The notes: generated by a model from the letters alone, not told the origin. DNA of 64,000 nucleotides from Anoplopoma fimbria (GCF_027596085.1 NC_072457.1:29490787-29554786); one strand, 5' to 3'. Counted from the stretch's first letter, positions 43,201 through 56,739 are shown. A program made the numbers and translations.

Positions 43201-45919
43201 ATTGTTCTAATTTTGTCTGAGGGGGAACCAGAGTGTCAGATTTTAAAAAACCCTTATCTTAAAAAACTGTATACAAGTAGATGCTACTAAACAATCTTCC
43301 TTTTGTGAAGGAAGATTGAAAACCCTTCATAAAAGCCCAGGGGGCCTTTTTTCACAACTGCACTCATGCAAACCAGACAGATCCGGTACTGCATTAATTC
43401 AAACCAATTTGAGCTGTCTGTACACAGTGAGTGTGATTGTGTAACAGCCCACAAAGTGACTGATAGCAGAAATTTAAACATATCATTGGACCTTTCAAAA
43501 AATGAAAGGGCATCTAAGTCCTTGTCTGGAAAGATAATAGCTGTACCCTAAAATAAAATATGAATCCTGGAACTCTGTCTTTTTCTCTGAGTCATAGATG
43601 TAGCATTTAAAAAAAGAACATGACTAAACTGCTGGCTTACCAATTGTGTGCATTATAGCAATAACAGGTATCATGTGCTGTGTATATATATTTTTTTAAT
43701 TCGTTCTGCAAAAAGAGATGAAGTTACATGTGAACTCTCTGGAGTAAGTGCTCATGAAATGGACTTAACAACAAAAACGTTGCTATCCCATTACAGGCCA
43801 AGCACCGTATACACTGGGATGGCATTTACTGTCTCTCCCTGTCAGTCAGAACATTATCCGGTCAGACAGTGACATATGGCGAGAAATAAGGCCTTTGTCT
43901 TGAGAGATCTAAAGACAAGAATCGTATTTCCATTCAATCAATGAGCTGTGTGCTTTACCGGGATGAATAATGCATCACCCCTTCAATCCTGCTTCCCTTA
44001 CTACCGTCCTTTCACACTCTCCCCTCTCGCTCGGTGTTTGCGATGCTCGCCATTGTACAGTGTCTCGAGTGTTTTCACACCGTTGCACTTCATAATAAAA
44101 TTGAATGTTTTAATCCCTCTCCACAAGTGCTTCATGCTTGTTTAACGATCCTCCCAGGTTGCCTGATGAGGAAGGCAGAGGGCACACACCAGAGATGTCC
44201 GCCAGAAATGTTGTGGTGCAGTGACATGCCCTCGACAATGATGCACAGCCATGGAACAAATGCTAAAAAACTGTTTATCTTTTGTACACTTTCTACACTG
44301 GATATTGTGCAGAACGAAAAAAAAGCAGCATGTGTGTGCGCAGTCTTCACTCTTGTATGCCGGCACTAAAGTGAACTCCTACAAACTCGCCCCAAACAAA
44401 CTGCCTCTCTGCATGCGCCACACTACATTAGCCCATCTCTTGTAACTCTTCTTCTCCTGTCTGTCTCTTCTTCAACACTCCAACCTTCCCTTATCCATTA
44501 GCTCCATTAAACCCCATTCACTATCTCCCCTACTGTGAACTTAAACCAAGCAGACATCCTTTACGCCTGTTCGCTCTGACAAGGCTTGCTGGAGACACAA
44601 TAGGCCCGGTCCCACTTCCTTAATAACTCTCTGTATAGAAGTCTACAGGCGCGTGTAAAGCCCTATTGATCCCCTGTAGAGAGGCAAGGCTAGCAGTCCA
44701 CTGGTGTGCAGTGTTGACCTTGTCTTTCTCCATGTAATTAATTAAAACTTCACAGCAGGACTGACAGCTGATGGATCGCCCCCTTGTTGATTGTTACTAT
44801 TGTGGTAATCACACACACATGCTCGGGCACGCTGAGGTGTGTCCACTCACACCGTGTTTAGAAGGAGTAGGGAGCACTGAGGGGGAAAAAGTGATTGCTG
44901 TGGTCGGTTAGTGGTGACACCAGCGGTGCAGAATGGTGTGCTTTATGTGCAAGCGTGCGTGCGGTTTGGTAATTGTGTGTTTAATTGGAAAAGATGCCTA
45001 TTTGCGTCCTCAAGGCCATCCCTACCACAGAGTTGGTATTAACTCTAGTGACCGAATGCGTGTGTGTTTTTGTATATTTCTTCATCCGTTCCACACATAA
45101 CAACCCTCTGTCTACCTGTGTCTTAGTACTCTATCCCTCACCCTCCCCTCATCCCACTCAGCCAACCAAAACTACAGTGTGTCAGCCACGTTTCATCATC
45201 TTCTGTTCACCCTTTCAAAGTTTTTTTTTTTTCATCTCTCTCTCGCTCCCCTCTCTGAACCACACCATATCACTGATCTGATATCAGCATACAGAAAATT
45301 GTAACCTTTTGATTAATATTGCAGATGACACATTTGGCATACACGCCAGCAATCTTGTGCGACTTTTTTTTTTACATGTGTGAAAATAATGATTTTCAAT
45401 ATCAATTTAAGAATTTTTTTTTCCTCTCTTGCTCTCTTTATCAGATGTACCAAGACAGAAGACTGGAGCTTCCTTCAATCATACTTTCTCCCGCAGTGTG
45501 GTTGTGATAAGTGGCTGGCAGCAAACAGAAGGACTTGGGATCCAACAGCCATCCTGTGGCTTTATTTGTAATCAAAGTTTATTCACTGCCACCAATCTAT
45601 ACTAATTGACTGTCTCTTATACAGACGTGAACAGAGAGATTATGAAGAAGACTGACATCTGAAATGCATGAACTGAGAGACCATGGAGGAAGACTATTGC
45701 TGTGAGACATATTTGATTGTCTCAACCTGAAAATCTGGAGAAGATATATTGTGATCTAATCTGACTTTCCCTCTGGATATGTATATATTAGTAACTGTTT
45801 TACAGCCTTGCCTTCATTTGAGGTGAAAAGAAGTAAGTTAGTTTGGATGTAACAATATAACTTGCCAAACAGCGTTGAAGTTGGATGATTTTGCAAAACT
45901 CCACATTTTGTTGGAAAAT
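40291..45919. other. Gene desert, no gene seen
   Basis: About 5.6 kb. It contains a compact hairpin at 43292-43318, GT-rich words at about 41800-41860, a candidate conserved stretch at about 44560-44800 (GTAATTAATTAAAACTT and neighbours) and two exon-like intervals at 45445-45568 and 45625-45832 bounded by splice-like signals (see findings). No ORF is defensible. Confidence 0.45.
43292..43318. repeat. Perfect 11-bp hairpin, 5-nt loop
   Basis: CAATCTTCCTT at 43292-43302, loop TTGTG, then the exact reverse complement at 43308-43318. The stem is too short for a microRNA precursor. Confidence 0.75.
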
Positions 45920-46270
45920 AGTTTTTTCTTTGTCTTGCTAGTGGCGTGTGTTGGTTGGTCAGTCAATCCACCACTTAAGTCTAGACCACTATCTATCTCA
46001 GCAGCAATGTCATGACATTTGGTCCAGACATTCGTGGTCCCCAGAAAAAGAATCCTGCTGACTTTGGTGATCCCCTGACTTTTTCTATAGTACCAACATG
46101 AGGTTGAATTTTCTGGATTCGAGTGAAATGTGTCCACAACTATTGGATAAAACCCCTAAGGGTGTGCTGAATTAACTTTGGTGATCCCCTGACTTTTCCT
46201 CTAGCTCACTTGGTCCAAAACTTTGGTTTATGACCAGATGCCTACAAAAATAATAACATTCACATCCTCC
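45920..46270 (-). repeat. Dispersed percomorph repeat with a 114-bp internal duplication
   Basis: Two copies of ACTTTGGTGATCCCCTGACT (46061 and 46175) stand 114 bp apart. Each is preceded by a diverged ATTTGGTCCAGACATTC / CTATTGGAT-type block and followed by a CTCTAG/CTATAG block. GGTTTATGACCAGATGCCTA marks the right end. I recognise the unit from many spiny-rayed fish genomes. Class and true strand are unknown. No ORF. Confidence 0.65.
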
Positions 46271-47280
46271 TGGTAAAGCTAGGATTAATGTTATAAAAAT
46301 AGTACGCTAGATTTTTAAAAAAGTGTCTGAAAAACACAGCACAGTGTTGCAAACTTTTTTCCAATGAAAGTCGCCAGCTGGACTAGCTCGTAAAATGTAT
46401 TCTGTTTTGATGTCTGGAAAAAAAATCATTATTTACCTCTGGTGTACTGCTAAGAGATGATGGGTGAGACTCTGGGACAGCTTCTTTTCCATGGCGGCTG
46501 CCTATCACGGTCCCTTTTCTCTACTTTTCTCGAGCCTTCATCATTTGGGTCTGTAATCATAATGTTAGGCTCAGACTGTCACCTCTTTACAATACATTGT
46601 AAATCTTGGAACCCAGCAATCCAAAACATTTTCACACATCCTCCCTAGGTCTATATAGAAGAATCACCCCAATATCTCTAAATCATAACTCAATGGCCTC
46701 TCTTCTGCATTTGAGCTGCAGAATAATAGTTTTGAATTTGATATCCCCCTATGATTGACAAATGTATTTAACATATACTGAGTGTCTTCTCAATATCACC
46801 AATGGCCATAGAATAGTTCTGTTTTCTCTTTTAACTTGCTCAGCGCCACTCTTAAAACACTGGCACAAAGTATGTTGTCATGGCAACACAACACCTATCA
46901 ATTTGAAATTATGTTAGATTATGGCGGATACGTTAGTCTCCAGTGATTGTTTAACAGAAATTGATTATCCCTGAGTTGACCATTCTGTCTGATATCAGGC
47001 AACAACATTACTGTGTAACATGACTCGTGCAAATGGAGATTTCACCGCCTGTTGGAATCAGGACGCCATAGATATCATAGTGTCTTAAATTCTTACGGTA
47101 TTAAAACTTCTATGTTATACAAGCGTGGTTATGGAAAAATCGGTTAATCCAAACATCCCTACTTTGAACACAACTACAAACATGGCTTTTGTAAGTACTC
47201 ACAGCTGTAAAGATAGTAGCTTGTGGAAGATAGTGGTAGATAGGTAGACAGGAAGTACACACACAAACAATATTGCACAT

Positions 47281-47510
47281 TCACATTACATTACAGTCAT
47301 TTAGCAGACGCTTTTATCCAAAGCGACTTACAGTCAGTAGTATATTACATATCATTCACCCATTCACACACTGATGACAGGCTACCATGCAAGGTGCCAC
47401 CATCAGACTCTAACTAACATTCATGCAACATCCAGTCCACACCGATGGCCTTCAGGAGCAACTTGGGGTTAAGTGTCTTGCCCAAGGACACATCGACTGG
47501 AACACATCGA
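47281..47510 (+). mobile_element. SINE/MITE-like teleost repeat
   Basis: It contains CATTTAGCAGACGCTTTTAT followed by CCAAAGCGACTTACA, and ends with GGGTTAAGTGTCTTGCCCAA followed by GGACACATCGAC. These two blocks define a very abundant teleost dispersed repeat. I do not assign the family. The open frame at 47445-47774 is read from this repeat and the next one. Confidence 0.75.
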
Positions 47511-47624
47511 TTCACAAATATCATGTTTTTTGTTGATCTTCACAGGCTTACATTTAAAATCATGGGGCTAAACTCAAAACATTTCGGACTCAAGCCCTGG
47601 CAAAATTACCCGGCGACGCCACTG

Positions 47625-48032
47625 GTGTCACGATGCTGTGAGCAGCATAGGCCAAGTGAAGAATCAGACGTGCAGATACAAAGAAAATACTTAAAGCAAA
47701 AAGCTTACAAGCCAAGAGTCCAAAAAGCAGGTAGGAACAGCAGGCAGGTTACAAGGGAACAAAACTCCAGGTGACAACAAAGGGCGACCCAACAAAGAAC
47801 AAAGGAACTAAGGTGGTATAAATAGCTACTGACTTACAAGAGAAGTGAGAACAGGTGAGCTGCTACTGAGGTAAGAGCAGGACTAATGAGGGACAGGTGA
47901 AACTGATCAGAGCAGGTCAGGGCAGATAATCAAAACTCAAGAAAGAAAACAGTAAGACCAAACATGACACATTAGGAGTAAACTTTAAAATAAAAATAAC
48001 AAACTATTCCAAAAAACCCAAGGATCATGACA
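47625..48032 (-). mobile_element. Probable non-autonomous DNA transposon (short TIRs)
   Basis: Left end GTGTCACGATGCT and right end AAGGATCATGACA form an imperfect terminal inverted repeat (TGTCAYGATSCT). The interior, with GACAGGTGAAACTGATCAG, TAAATAGCTACT and AACAAAG-rich stretches, resembles a common fish repeat. No clear target duplication is visible, and the element abuts the previous repeat, suggesting nested or serial insertion. No transposase frame. Confidence 0.5.
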
Positions 48033-49408
48033 GATGGAGACGTATTACGTTTATATACAAACAAGAAACCAAATGGGTTAAGGCAGGGATTCGAAGAACC
48101 TGTTCAAATGCAATGCAATAACCTAATTACTGTTAAACCTCAGTTTACTCTCTTGGTGGATTATTACATTTATTGACTACGAGCAACTACATTTTTTAAA
48201 CCAAGATGGTCCCCATTTAAGATATATTAATAATTAAACTAACATAAGAAGTGGGAGTGTTTGGGCTGAGATGACAGTGTTTGTCACTAGAGGGTACACG
48301 TGTTTTAGATGATCTGTTTGAGTCCACTGGGAATGTTTTCACTTTAGGTTCAGATGACATACAACCAGACAGCAGATCTCTGCTTTCATCCCACTACAGC
48401 AATGCAACATCGATACGTTTGTGTCCCGGCTGCACGTGCACACATTTAAAATTAAAATTGGTCGAGAGAAAACAAAAGCAATATGTCTAAGAAATCTCTT
48501 TACTGTAAATATCAGACAATAACCAGGACACTTTAAAGCACTGACTGGCTTTATGTAGCTGGCATGGCAACTGACAACAAACTCTTGGCAGTTCCAGGAA
48601 TTTCTATGCTAAATTCCTATCTTCTGTCTTTACTGCTTCTTAAGAATCCTGAAACAGATAAAGTACGCTGGGAAATTATGGAATTCAATCATCTCAGCTT
48701 GCCTCTGTCTACAAACAGCCAAGTCTCAGCAGTACAAACAATCCCCCCCTTTTCAGTTGTAAGATATGTTGAGGAGGGGATTATGCAGTGACGACTTAAG
48801 AGATCCTGCCTGCATCGCCAGTGAAACCACAACAATGCCTCGGTGTCTCCCTCTCCGTCTTGGGGGAGCTGAGTTGAGCTAATTAGCCATAATATCAGCA
48901 AGCAAACTCTCCTCGCTTCGTTGACATGCACAGCGGCCCCTAATTGACTGCCAGGAGTTTTGAGGCTTTAATACAGCAAAGAAGCAAGCTGTACCTTGGT
49001 GATTATGAGGTTTGGGGATATACAGCATTGCATTCTTGCAGAACCAATCCAATGTCACGAACTTCAAGTGCAACACTGCTTGAATAAACAAATATGTGCT
49101 CAAACATTCCAAAAAAGCCCAAAGGAAGGTGAAAACATCCAGCATAGCAGTTTGAAGCTAAAGGCATTTGTATTTCAGCGGCTGCTTTGAATATAAAAAA
49201 AACACTACCACCACAAAAAAACCTGCTGCTTACTTATAATGCCCCATCACTGCTGTAGACTGCACATCCATTAGACCATGAATCCTTCAATTATCACAAC
49301 GGCAAGAGTATCAGGTTATATTTCTCGTTCTATCTTCTTGTCTTCCATCTGAGATGGAGTGCTTAGCAGATATAATATGGACAGCCTCCAGATATAGGCC
49401 TCATAGGC

Positions 49409-49413
<5 letters not shown>
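48033..49413. other. Intergenic, no gene seen
   Basis: Unique-looking sequence without coding character on either strand. Confidence 0.5.

Positions 49414-49489
<76 letters not shown>
49414..49489. repeat. (CA)n microsatellite, 76 bp
   Basis: Perfect CA run of about 38 units, preceded by CACACG. Confidence 0.96.
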
Positions 49490-49490
<1 letters not shown>

Positions 49491-50659
49491 TCACTAGAGA
49501 TCGATCATAACTTATTATGCCAACCACATAACAAAACAATTTCAGAATTGAATGAGGCAGGGGTGGGGGATGAGTAGGGTTGGAGAGGAGGAAAAAAAGC
49601 AAGGATATTGAGTATAAACATCTTCTGATGGGGGGGGTCTGGCTGGGGCAGATGGCCTCTTGGGTCATTTAGACGAATCATCCATTTTTAAAAGGGATTT
49701 GATAGGGAGCAATCCTTCTGTCTGAATCTTTCAAGCATTTCCCCTCAATCTGACAATGAGAGCGACCTACCCGTCTCGCTGTCAATCAATCCCAAGCAGC
49801 AGCCATGGGTCCCTTTGAGCCCTCTTAGCGTTAGCACAGCAATCGTACTGTTTACCTGCATTAATATCGACCACTTTTATTTGTTTAAGTGTCCGTGCTG
49901 ACTTCACCGGATTAAATCTTTCATTTTCTCCGGGAGCGAGAAGGAGAGAGACAGAGAGAGAGAGAGTGGGAGGAATATGATGGAGGCCTCACCTAACCTC
50001 TTGGGGAAAGGCCAGTGCATTAGACAGAGAAAAGATCAGTTCCAGCTCAGATGAATATGAGCACATAGATTGGTCTACTGTCTGGGGAGATTCAGAAAAG
50101 CAGTTTTGTGTGCGTCGAAAGCTGCCAGGCACGGAGGCAGCGAGTGAGGAGGGCAGGGGAAGGAGGCAATCACTGCATAACCAAACAGACCCCGAGCAGA
50201 GCACATCAGAACCAAGGGCCAAGCTGAGACGGATACAGATTGCTTATTTAGCTGTTTTTAGAGTGACGGTATTCACAGCATATGGCTGAGAGGAGGTGCT
50301 TTTTCGAAGAATATCTCGTGCTCTGTGGCTTTGACAGCCTATAGAATGTGTACAGGGTATGACATGCGGAGATGGTGATTGTATACGCTAATTTGCCTGG
50401 AGTTATGTTATGGCTATGATAGTCTAATTGCATTGTTCTTGTTGATTGCATTAGTGATAATCTTTACTTCCCTCCTCCATATTCTCTGCTGTCATCATCA
50501 TTAGTACAAGTAGCCACATGAGGTGTTGTGGCCGTTTATCCATGTTATCCATAGCTAATTCATCATTATCATCATCATCATGACAAACATCACTTTTATT
50601 GGTGTTTAATTGCTTTTTTTCAGCTGCTCTGTTCTGTACGCCTTCCTTATGACAACCAT
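49490..50659. other. Intergenic with a candidate conserved stretch
   Basis: The part at 49680-49930 is non-repetitive, contains a TGTCAATCAATC Pbx/Meis-like word and TTTACCTGCATTAATAT, and has enhancer-like texture. No gene is seen. Confidence 0.35.
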
Positions 50660-50960
50660 ATATATACAATGCATTATAAACATAATTATTATTATAGAGA
50701 TTATAATAGATTATAATACGTGTGTTTACAATTACGGGAATTATAATACACTATGATCCTTGCAAAAATATGTCAGCGTGTGACCAGCAAATATAAAATA
50801 TTATTATACTTGACCTTATAAGTCACCAGAAAATTCTTAATTATGTGTAATGGTTACTGTTATTAAGCATTATGATATTTAAAGTATTATAACTTTAATT
50901 ATACGGTCATATAAGCAGCCTATAAAGCATCATACGTATGTTAATAATGCATGATAGGCA
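50660..50960. repeat. AT-rich palindrome-dense repeat
   Basis: Many related imperfect palindromic words built from TTATAAT/ATTATAA (for example ATTATAATAGATTATAAT, GCATTATGATATTTAAAG, TAATAATGCATGATA). The pattern resembles an AT-rich teleost dispersed or satellite-like repeat. Boundaries are approximate. Confidence 0.5.
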
Positions 50961-51039
50961 TGGTTAGTGTGTTACCCTTGCTTATATGGACAATAAATCA
51001 TTTTTACATTGAGTGCATCACAAATAAATGGCAAAATAG

Positions 51040-51340
51040 TCACATCAAATTTCCCAAAGCTACTTTTAAAGTGGCACATAGGAGTATGTCTATATTAACA
51101 ATGGATCAAATGACAACCTACATGGAATCATTGCAGTTCTCCTCAGCTCAGGATAGAGTTCTAGCATCTTTCCGCTCATTGTTTTAGTTAAGATATGTCA
51201 GTTTTGAGTTTAAAGCTTGTTGTACGGCCCCCCAAGTGGCAAGCATAAATCACTGCTGCTTTATAACTTCCCCCAAGTTATTTCAAAAGGTTTAGCACCA
51301 TTAAAGGACCTGTTGATATTGAGCTATAGTTTGAATAGTC
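51040..51340 (+). repeat. Probable dispersed repeat
   Basis: The words AACAATGGATCAAATGACAA, CAGCTCAGGATAGAGTTCTA and CATCTTTCCGCTCATTG come in an order that I associate with a percomorph repeat, possibly related to the TTAAAGCTGC family at 25 and 27 kb. No termini can be fixed. Confidence 0.35.
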
Positions 51341-53615
51341 GTCGAGATGCTAGCCCCGCATTTGAGTCATTCTGATGTTGGCAGCTCAGTTTTAAGAGTG
51401 GGGGGTTTTATGGGCTTTGCCAAAGCATGTTGGTGTCTGTGAGACATAAAACAATATGTTGATCTGCAATTGTTGATACGTTGCCATGTAGCTGTTACTT
51501 GTTGTGACCTTGTGAAAGACATAATTTTCTTTTATAAATGCTGCTTTTCTGCTCAATTTTGTCTTTTATGTGTATTGATTCCTTTATTCAGTGATGTTAT
51601 TTTTAACAACATATGACTTAATTGTCCTAAGAAAATCATGCAACATAGCTACTTATTGCTTGTACGTTTTAGTCTTCATGTCGTCTGCGCTGTGTTATAT
51701 TGGCTTATAGAGCATTAGGTTTGTGTTCTGCATTGCTTTAGATGACAGCCGCTTTTCGTTATTGACCGTTTTTTTAATAATGTGATTTTGGCATCCTGCC
51801 AAGATGCAAGAGTTGAAAATTATCTTGCTGGCATTTACTGATGTATTTACAGAAATGGTGATGGATTCTCTCTGTAAAAATAAACCAATTAACTAAAGTA
51901 GCACCAGCTTCATCTTCCTCTCCTCTCCCTCTTCCATTTCTTATCAGTGCCATTCACTGCTGTCAGGCCCAGATCCCAGATCGCCATCCCTCCACACCCT
52001 TTTTTTTTATCCACCTCCCTCATCTCACTTTAACACCTCAACCTCCCGAGGCCCCTGTTTCTCCATCCATACAGGCCCTCCCTCACGCTCTCTCGCTCAT
52101 CCTGCCCTAACCTACAGTCCACTTCTTCCTTTAAGCCCCATCTCTCCCTCCTTCTTTTCCTACCAGCCCTTGCTTTTTTTTCTCCCCACCCCTCCCTCGG
52201 CTATTCATCAGACTGAGTAATGGCCATCAGGGCAGGGAGTCACCCTGCAGCTGTCTGGGACAGACACTGATCACACACACAGTCACTTTGGGCTGAGGGC
52301 AGAGCCATCCATTTTGTAGATGGTCTCGTCCGGCTCACAGGCCACTGTACTTTCTAGGCTGAAGCAATTACAGAAGCCCATATGGTACGGACGAGGCAGA
52401 TCAAACCCATTTGAGGTTAAAGGTTGAATATACTGTGCTTTTTTATTGCACAACTGAATCCCCACTGTTTGTTCATTTGGCTTTACAGTCGTCTGAGATG
52501 GCTGAATCAAGTGGGCATGGGACAGTTAGTAACAGCAAATTGTACATGCCGTGTATTGATCAGTTTTCTGCTTGACCTTGATCATTGCAACAATAAGGGG
52601 ACTGACTGCGGTGTCCACATTTACATGGTTTGTTTATTGACCCATTCTGTTCTCTTTCACAGTTTCCCCAGTATTTACAACCCTGGGGCTTCAGCAAACC
52701 AATGAGCTAACATTACAGAAATTAACAAGGTTGTTTTCTTTCTGTACTGATCACCAAGAGTACATTTAAACCAGGCTTGGACTAATTTTCCTGCGCAGTA
52801 ATTGTGTGCTTAAATCCAAACAACATAGACTCCTGTTGACATATTGAGAGGACCTATACCTCCCATTTACTAGTTTGTCATTGGGCCCCAACTCAGTTCT
52901 ATCACAGTCTCTGAGGTACAGCTTTTAAGCAGCGGCTGGGTACAAGACTATCGGAGGGCACTGTAATAGGCTTGAGGTTTATCCTTTGGGTGCTAACCCT
53001 CTTAATGATATCTTAATTGCCTTTTTGTTCATATTATGAAATTTTAATGGCCTTCTGAGCTTTTACCTACAGACCGAGCCTTAGTCTGTTAGCCCCTCAC
53101 ATCAAGGCAGGTTATGACATAATTTGTCAAAATTGATGTCCCATTTGTCTTTTGGGAGCTACTAAATTATAGATGTGGAAACAGTTAAAGGAGAATGAGC
53201 ACTCATGTTGCTATTGCTCATGACAAAAGTATGAAATGCAGCTAACCAAAATCTTAATGGGTAGAATATACACTATATTTATTATGCCAACATTAATTAT
53301 ATAGTTATTGTATCATTATATAATTATCTAGATGCAACATGAAAACTATTATTGCCCTATGTAAAGGGCTTTTAAAAGAATAGCTTAACGTTTTGGGAAA
53401 TACACTTATCCGGTGTGGTGCAGTGTGGTTGCGCCTAAATAAATAAGGAGGGCCTCAGCTAATGAAAACACATAGATCCTTAGTTTCAGATACACCAAGG
53501 AAAACAGTTATGAATATGATATTCCATTCCAAATGCAGCTATAAATTGATAATGTGATCGGACTACGGTTGGTTATTTGCTAATATTAGTGTCTGTTTCA
53601 CTAAAAGTGAAAGTC
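51341..53615. other. Intergenic with a candidate conserved stretch
   Basis: About 51900-52210 is pyrimidine-rich. The part at 52900-53140 (CTTAATGATATCTTAATTGCC and a TTTTAATGGCC word) is a candidate conserved non-coding element by texture only. No gene. Confidence 0.4.
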
Positions 53616-53619
53616 TTAA

Positions 53620-54139
53620 AGTGGCCCTCTTATGCTTTTCCACTTTCCCCCTCTTCTTTAGTGTGATATATATATATTTTTGTACATGTAAAAGGTCCGT
53701 AGAGTGTAAAACCTGAAGTCCATGCCTAAAAGGAGTTACCCTCCCCCTCAGAAGCTCCTGAGCTGCCTGAAACGGCTTGATTTAATTCTCTCCTTCACTT
53801 CCGTAACTTTATGAGGTCATAATGTTAAGGAAGTGACATAAACTGCTTACTGCTAGTTTGGCCCTCAAACAACAAAAGAGAGAGACGGAGCTGAAGCTCC
53901 GGAAGAAGAGTTTTCTTAAATGTGAAACGTTGACCAATCACATCAGAGCAGACTTTGCTTTCTGGAGGGAGGAGCAAGCGCTACAACGGAGCATTTCAGA
54001 GAGAGGGTGAGAAGAAGTGCTGCAGGACAGCCAGAATGAGAAAAACAAGGCGGATTATGAGCATTAACGCATGTAAACATGTTGTAACTGTAACTTGAGA
54101 TAAAAATATTCACCTGGAAAATAGCATAATAGGGCCTGT
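53620..54139. mobile_element. Non-autonomous DNA transposon (MITE), TTAA target duplication
   Basis: TTAA stands directly outside both ends (53616-53619 and 54140-54143). The termini are inverted: the left begins AGTGGCCCTCTTATGCTTTTC, and the reverse complement of the right begins ACAGGCCCTATTATGCTATTTTC less its last bases, about 21 bp with a few mismatches. Length is 520 bp with no transposase frame. TTAA targets are typical of piggyBac and Kolobok families. The element is complete at both ends, so the copy is not truncated. Confidence 0.85.
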
Positions 54140-54143
54140 TTAA

Positions 54144-54937
54144 AAGACCTGCACGTCCACGGTACACCAACACGATGTTTCCACATATTTCAGTTGATTA
54201 GATTTCCTCTCATGACCGTGTACAGTCTTTCATTGATTGACATGCCCCCTTATGCTACATGGGATATATAACACCTTTATGTTTCTTTTTCACAGAAGCC
54301 ATTTTGACACATCACAGAAGGAAAGGCACAGTTGCAGGTAGTAAAATTAACACTGACTGAATTCCATTTAGCTGCTCCATATTTCACAGTGCTTGCTTCG
54401 TGTCACACTGTCACTGAGACATTGTTAATGTTGTTAGTAACACCTGTGCTTTTCTTATTATTAAGTCACCATGTCTGGTGTCAGAAAAAAAATGCAGTTT
54501 GTACAAAGAGTTCTGTGACGCAATTACCAGCATAGCTCCACCTAAGATCGATCTGAGCGGAGGTCTAAGCAGCCACAGTGATTGAGAACACCTGTGGACG
54601 AGTGCAGGGCCTTTACAACTACACGTGTACACTGCTAGAACAAGTACAACTGGATGTTAAGATTAACAAGCATACATGCTTTTGCAAATACCTTTCACAG
54701 TGTGCAGGCTGGATCGTTGCCACACTCCAACCTCTGACACTAATTAGCAAATAATTAGTCTCGGAGGTTGTGCACATAAACAGAAAAAATAAACACTGTC
54801 ATACTAGGTAAGGCCGTAGCTACCATCAAGGACACCTAAGTCCTAAATTATGTATATTTTCTGAAAATGTTTGTGATTTTAATGACCTGAGGGCCGGTTT
54901 AAACTCTACAGCACATGTGGGCTTCTGAATTTCTTTT
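54144..54937. other. Intergenic, no gene seen
   Basis: Unique AT-rich sequence between the MITE and the palindrome. No coding or RNA feature. Confidence 0.5.
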
Positions 54938-54970
54938 CATTTAAAGATACTGAGTCAGTATCTTTAAATG
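54938..54970. promoter_or_regulatory. 33-bp near-perfect palindrome centred on TGAGTCA
   Basis: Arms of 16 bp (54938-54953 and 54955-54970) are exact reverse complements around a single central G. The centre, 54951-54957, reads TGAGTCA, the AP-1 (TRE) consensus, itself a 7-bp palindrome. It lies 3.4 kb upstream of the pcdh10 start codon. Regulatory use is inference. A cruciform-prone or insertion-scar origin is equally possible. Confidence 0.6.
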
Positions 54971-55245
54971 CAAGTGTTTTTAGGCAACAACATCTTAAAA
55001 TGTAAAGTTAAATTTAAAGGAAATGTAGATAATTAGTATTTCTCCTACAAAACTAAAATAGAAATGTATAAGATTTTAGTGTCTAGTGACATATTTGTTG
55101 GGCAGGTTGGAACCATGACCTCTGTGTTTCTACAATCCTGACTACTGCCCTGATCACATCTGGGCGAGAAGCAGATTTCAAGGAACAATAAACATTGAAA
55201 GCTTTTTCAAGTACTGTACTTAAAGAGTATGTCCATATATATATA

Positions 55246-55247
<2 letters not shown>

Positions 55248-55334
<87 letters not shown>
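55248..55334. repeat. (GT)n microsatellite, 87 bp
   Basis: Perfect GT run preceded by a short TA run (55235-55246). Confidence 0.96.
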
Positions 55335-56617
<1,283 letters not shown>

Positions 56618-56739
56618 ATCCTACTTCAGTGTGAGCTGGATCCAGTCTCAGGCTCATGGTCTGTAACGCTTCTCTCGGCTCCGCTTTGTCCTCTGACTTG
56701 TTTGAGCTGCAGAGTTAATCCTCCTCATATCGGCCACGT

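Noticed and set aside
47445..47774. 109-codon + frame
   Set aside because: Runs through two dispersed repeats (the GGGTTAAGTGTCTTGCCC block and the TIR element).
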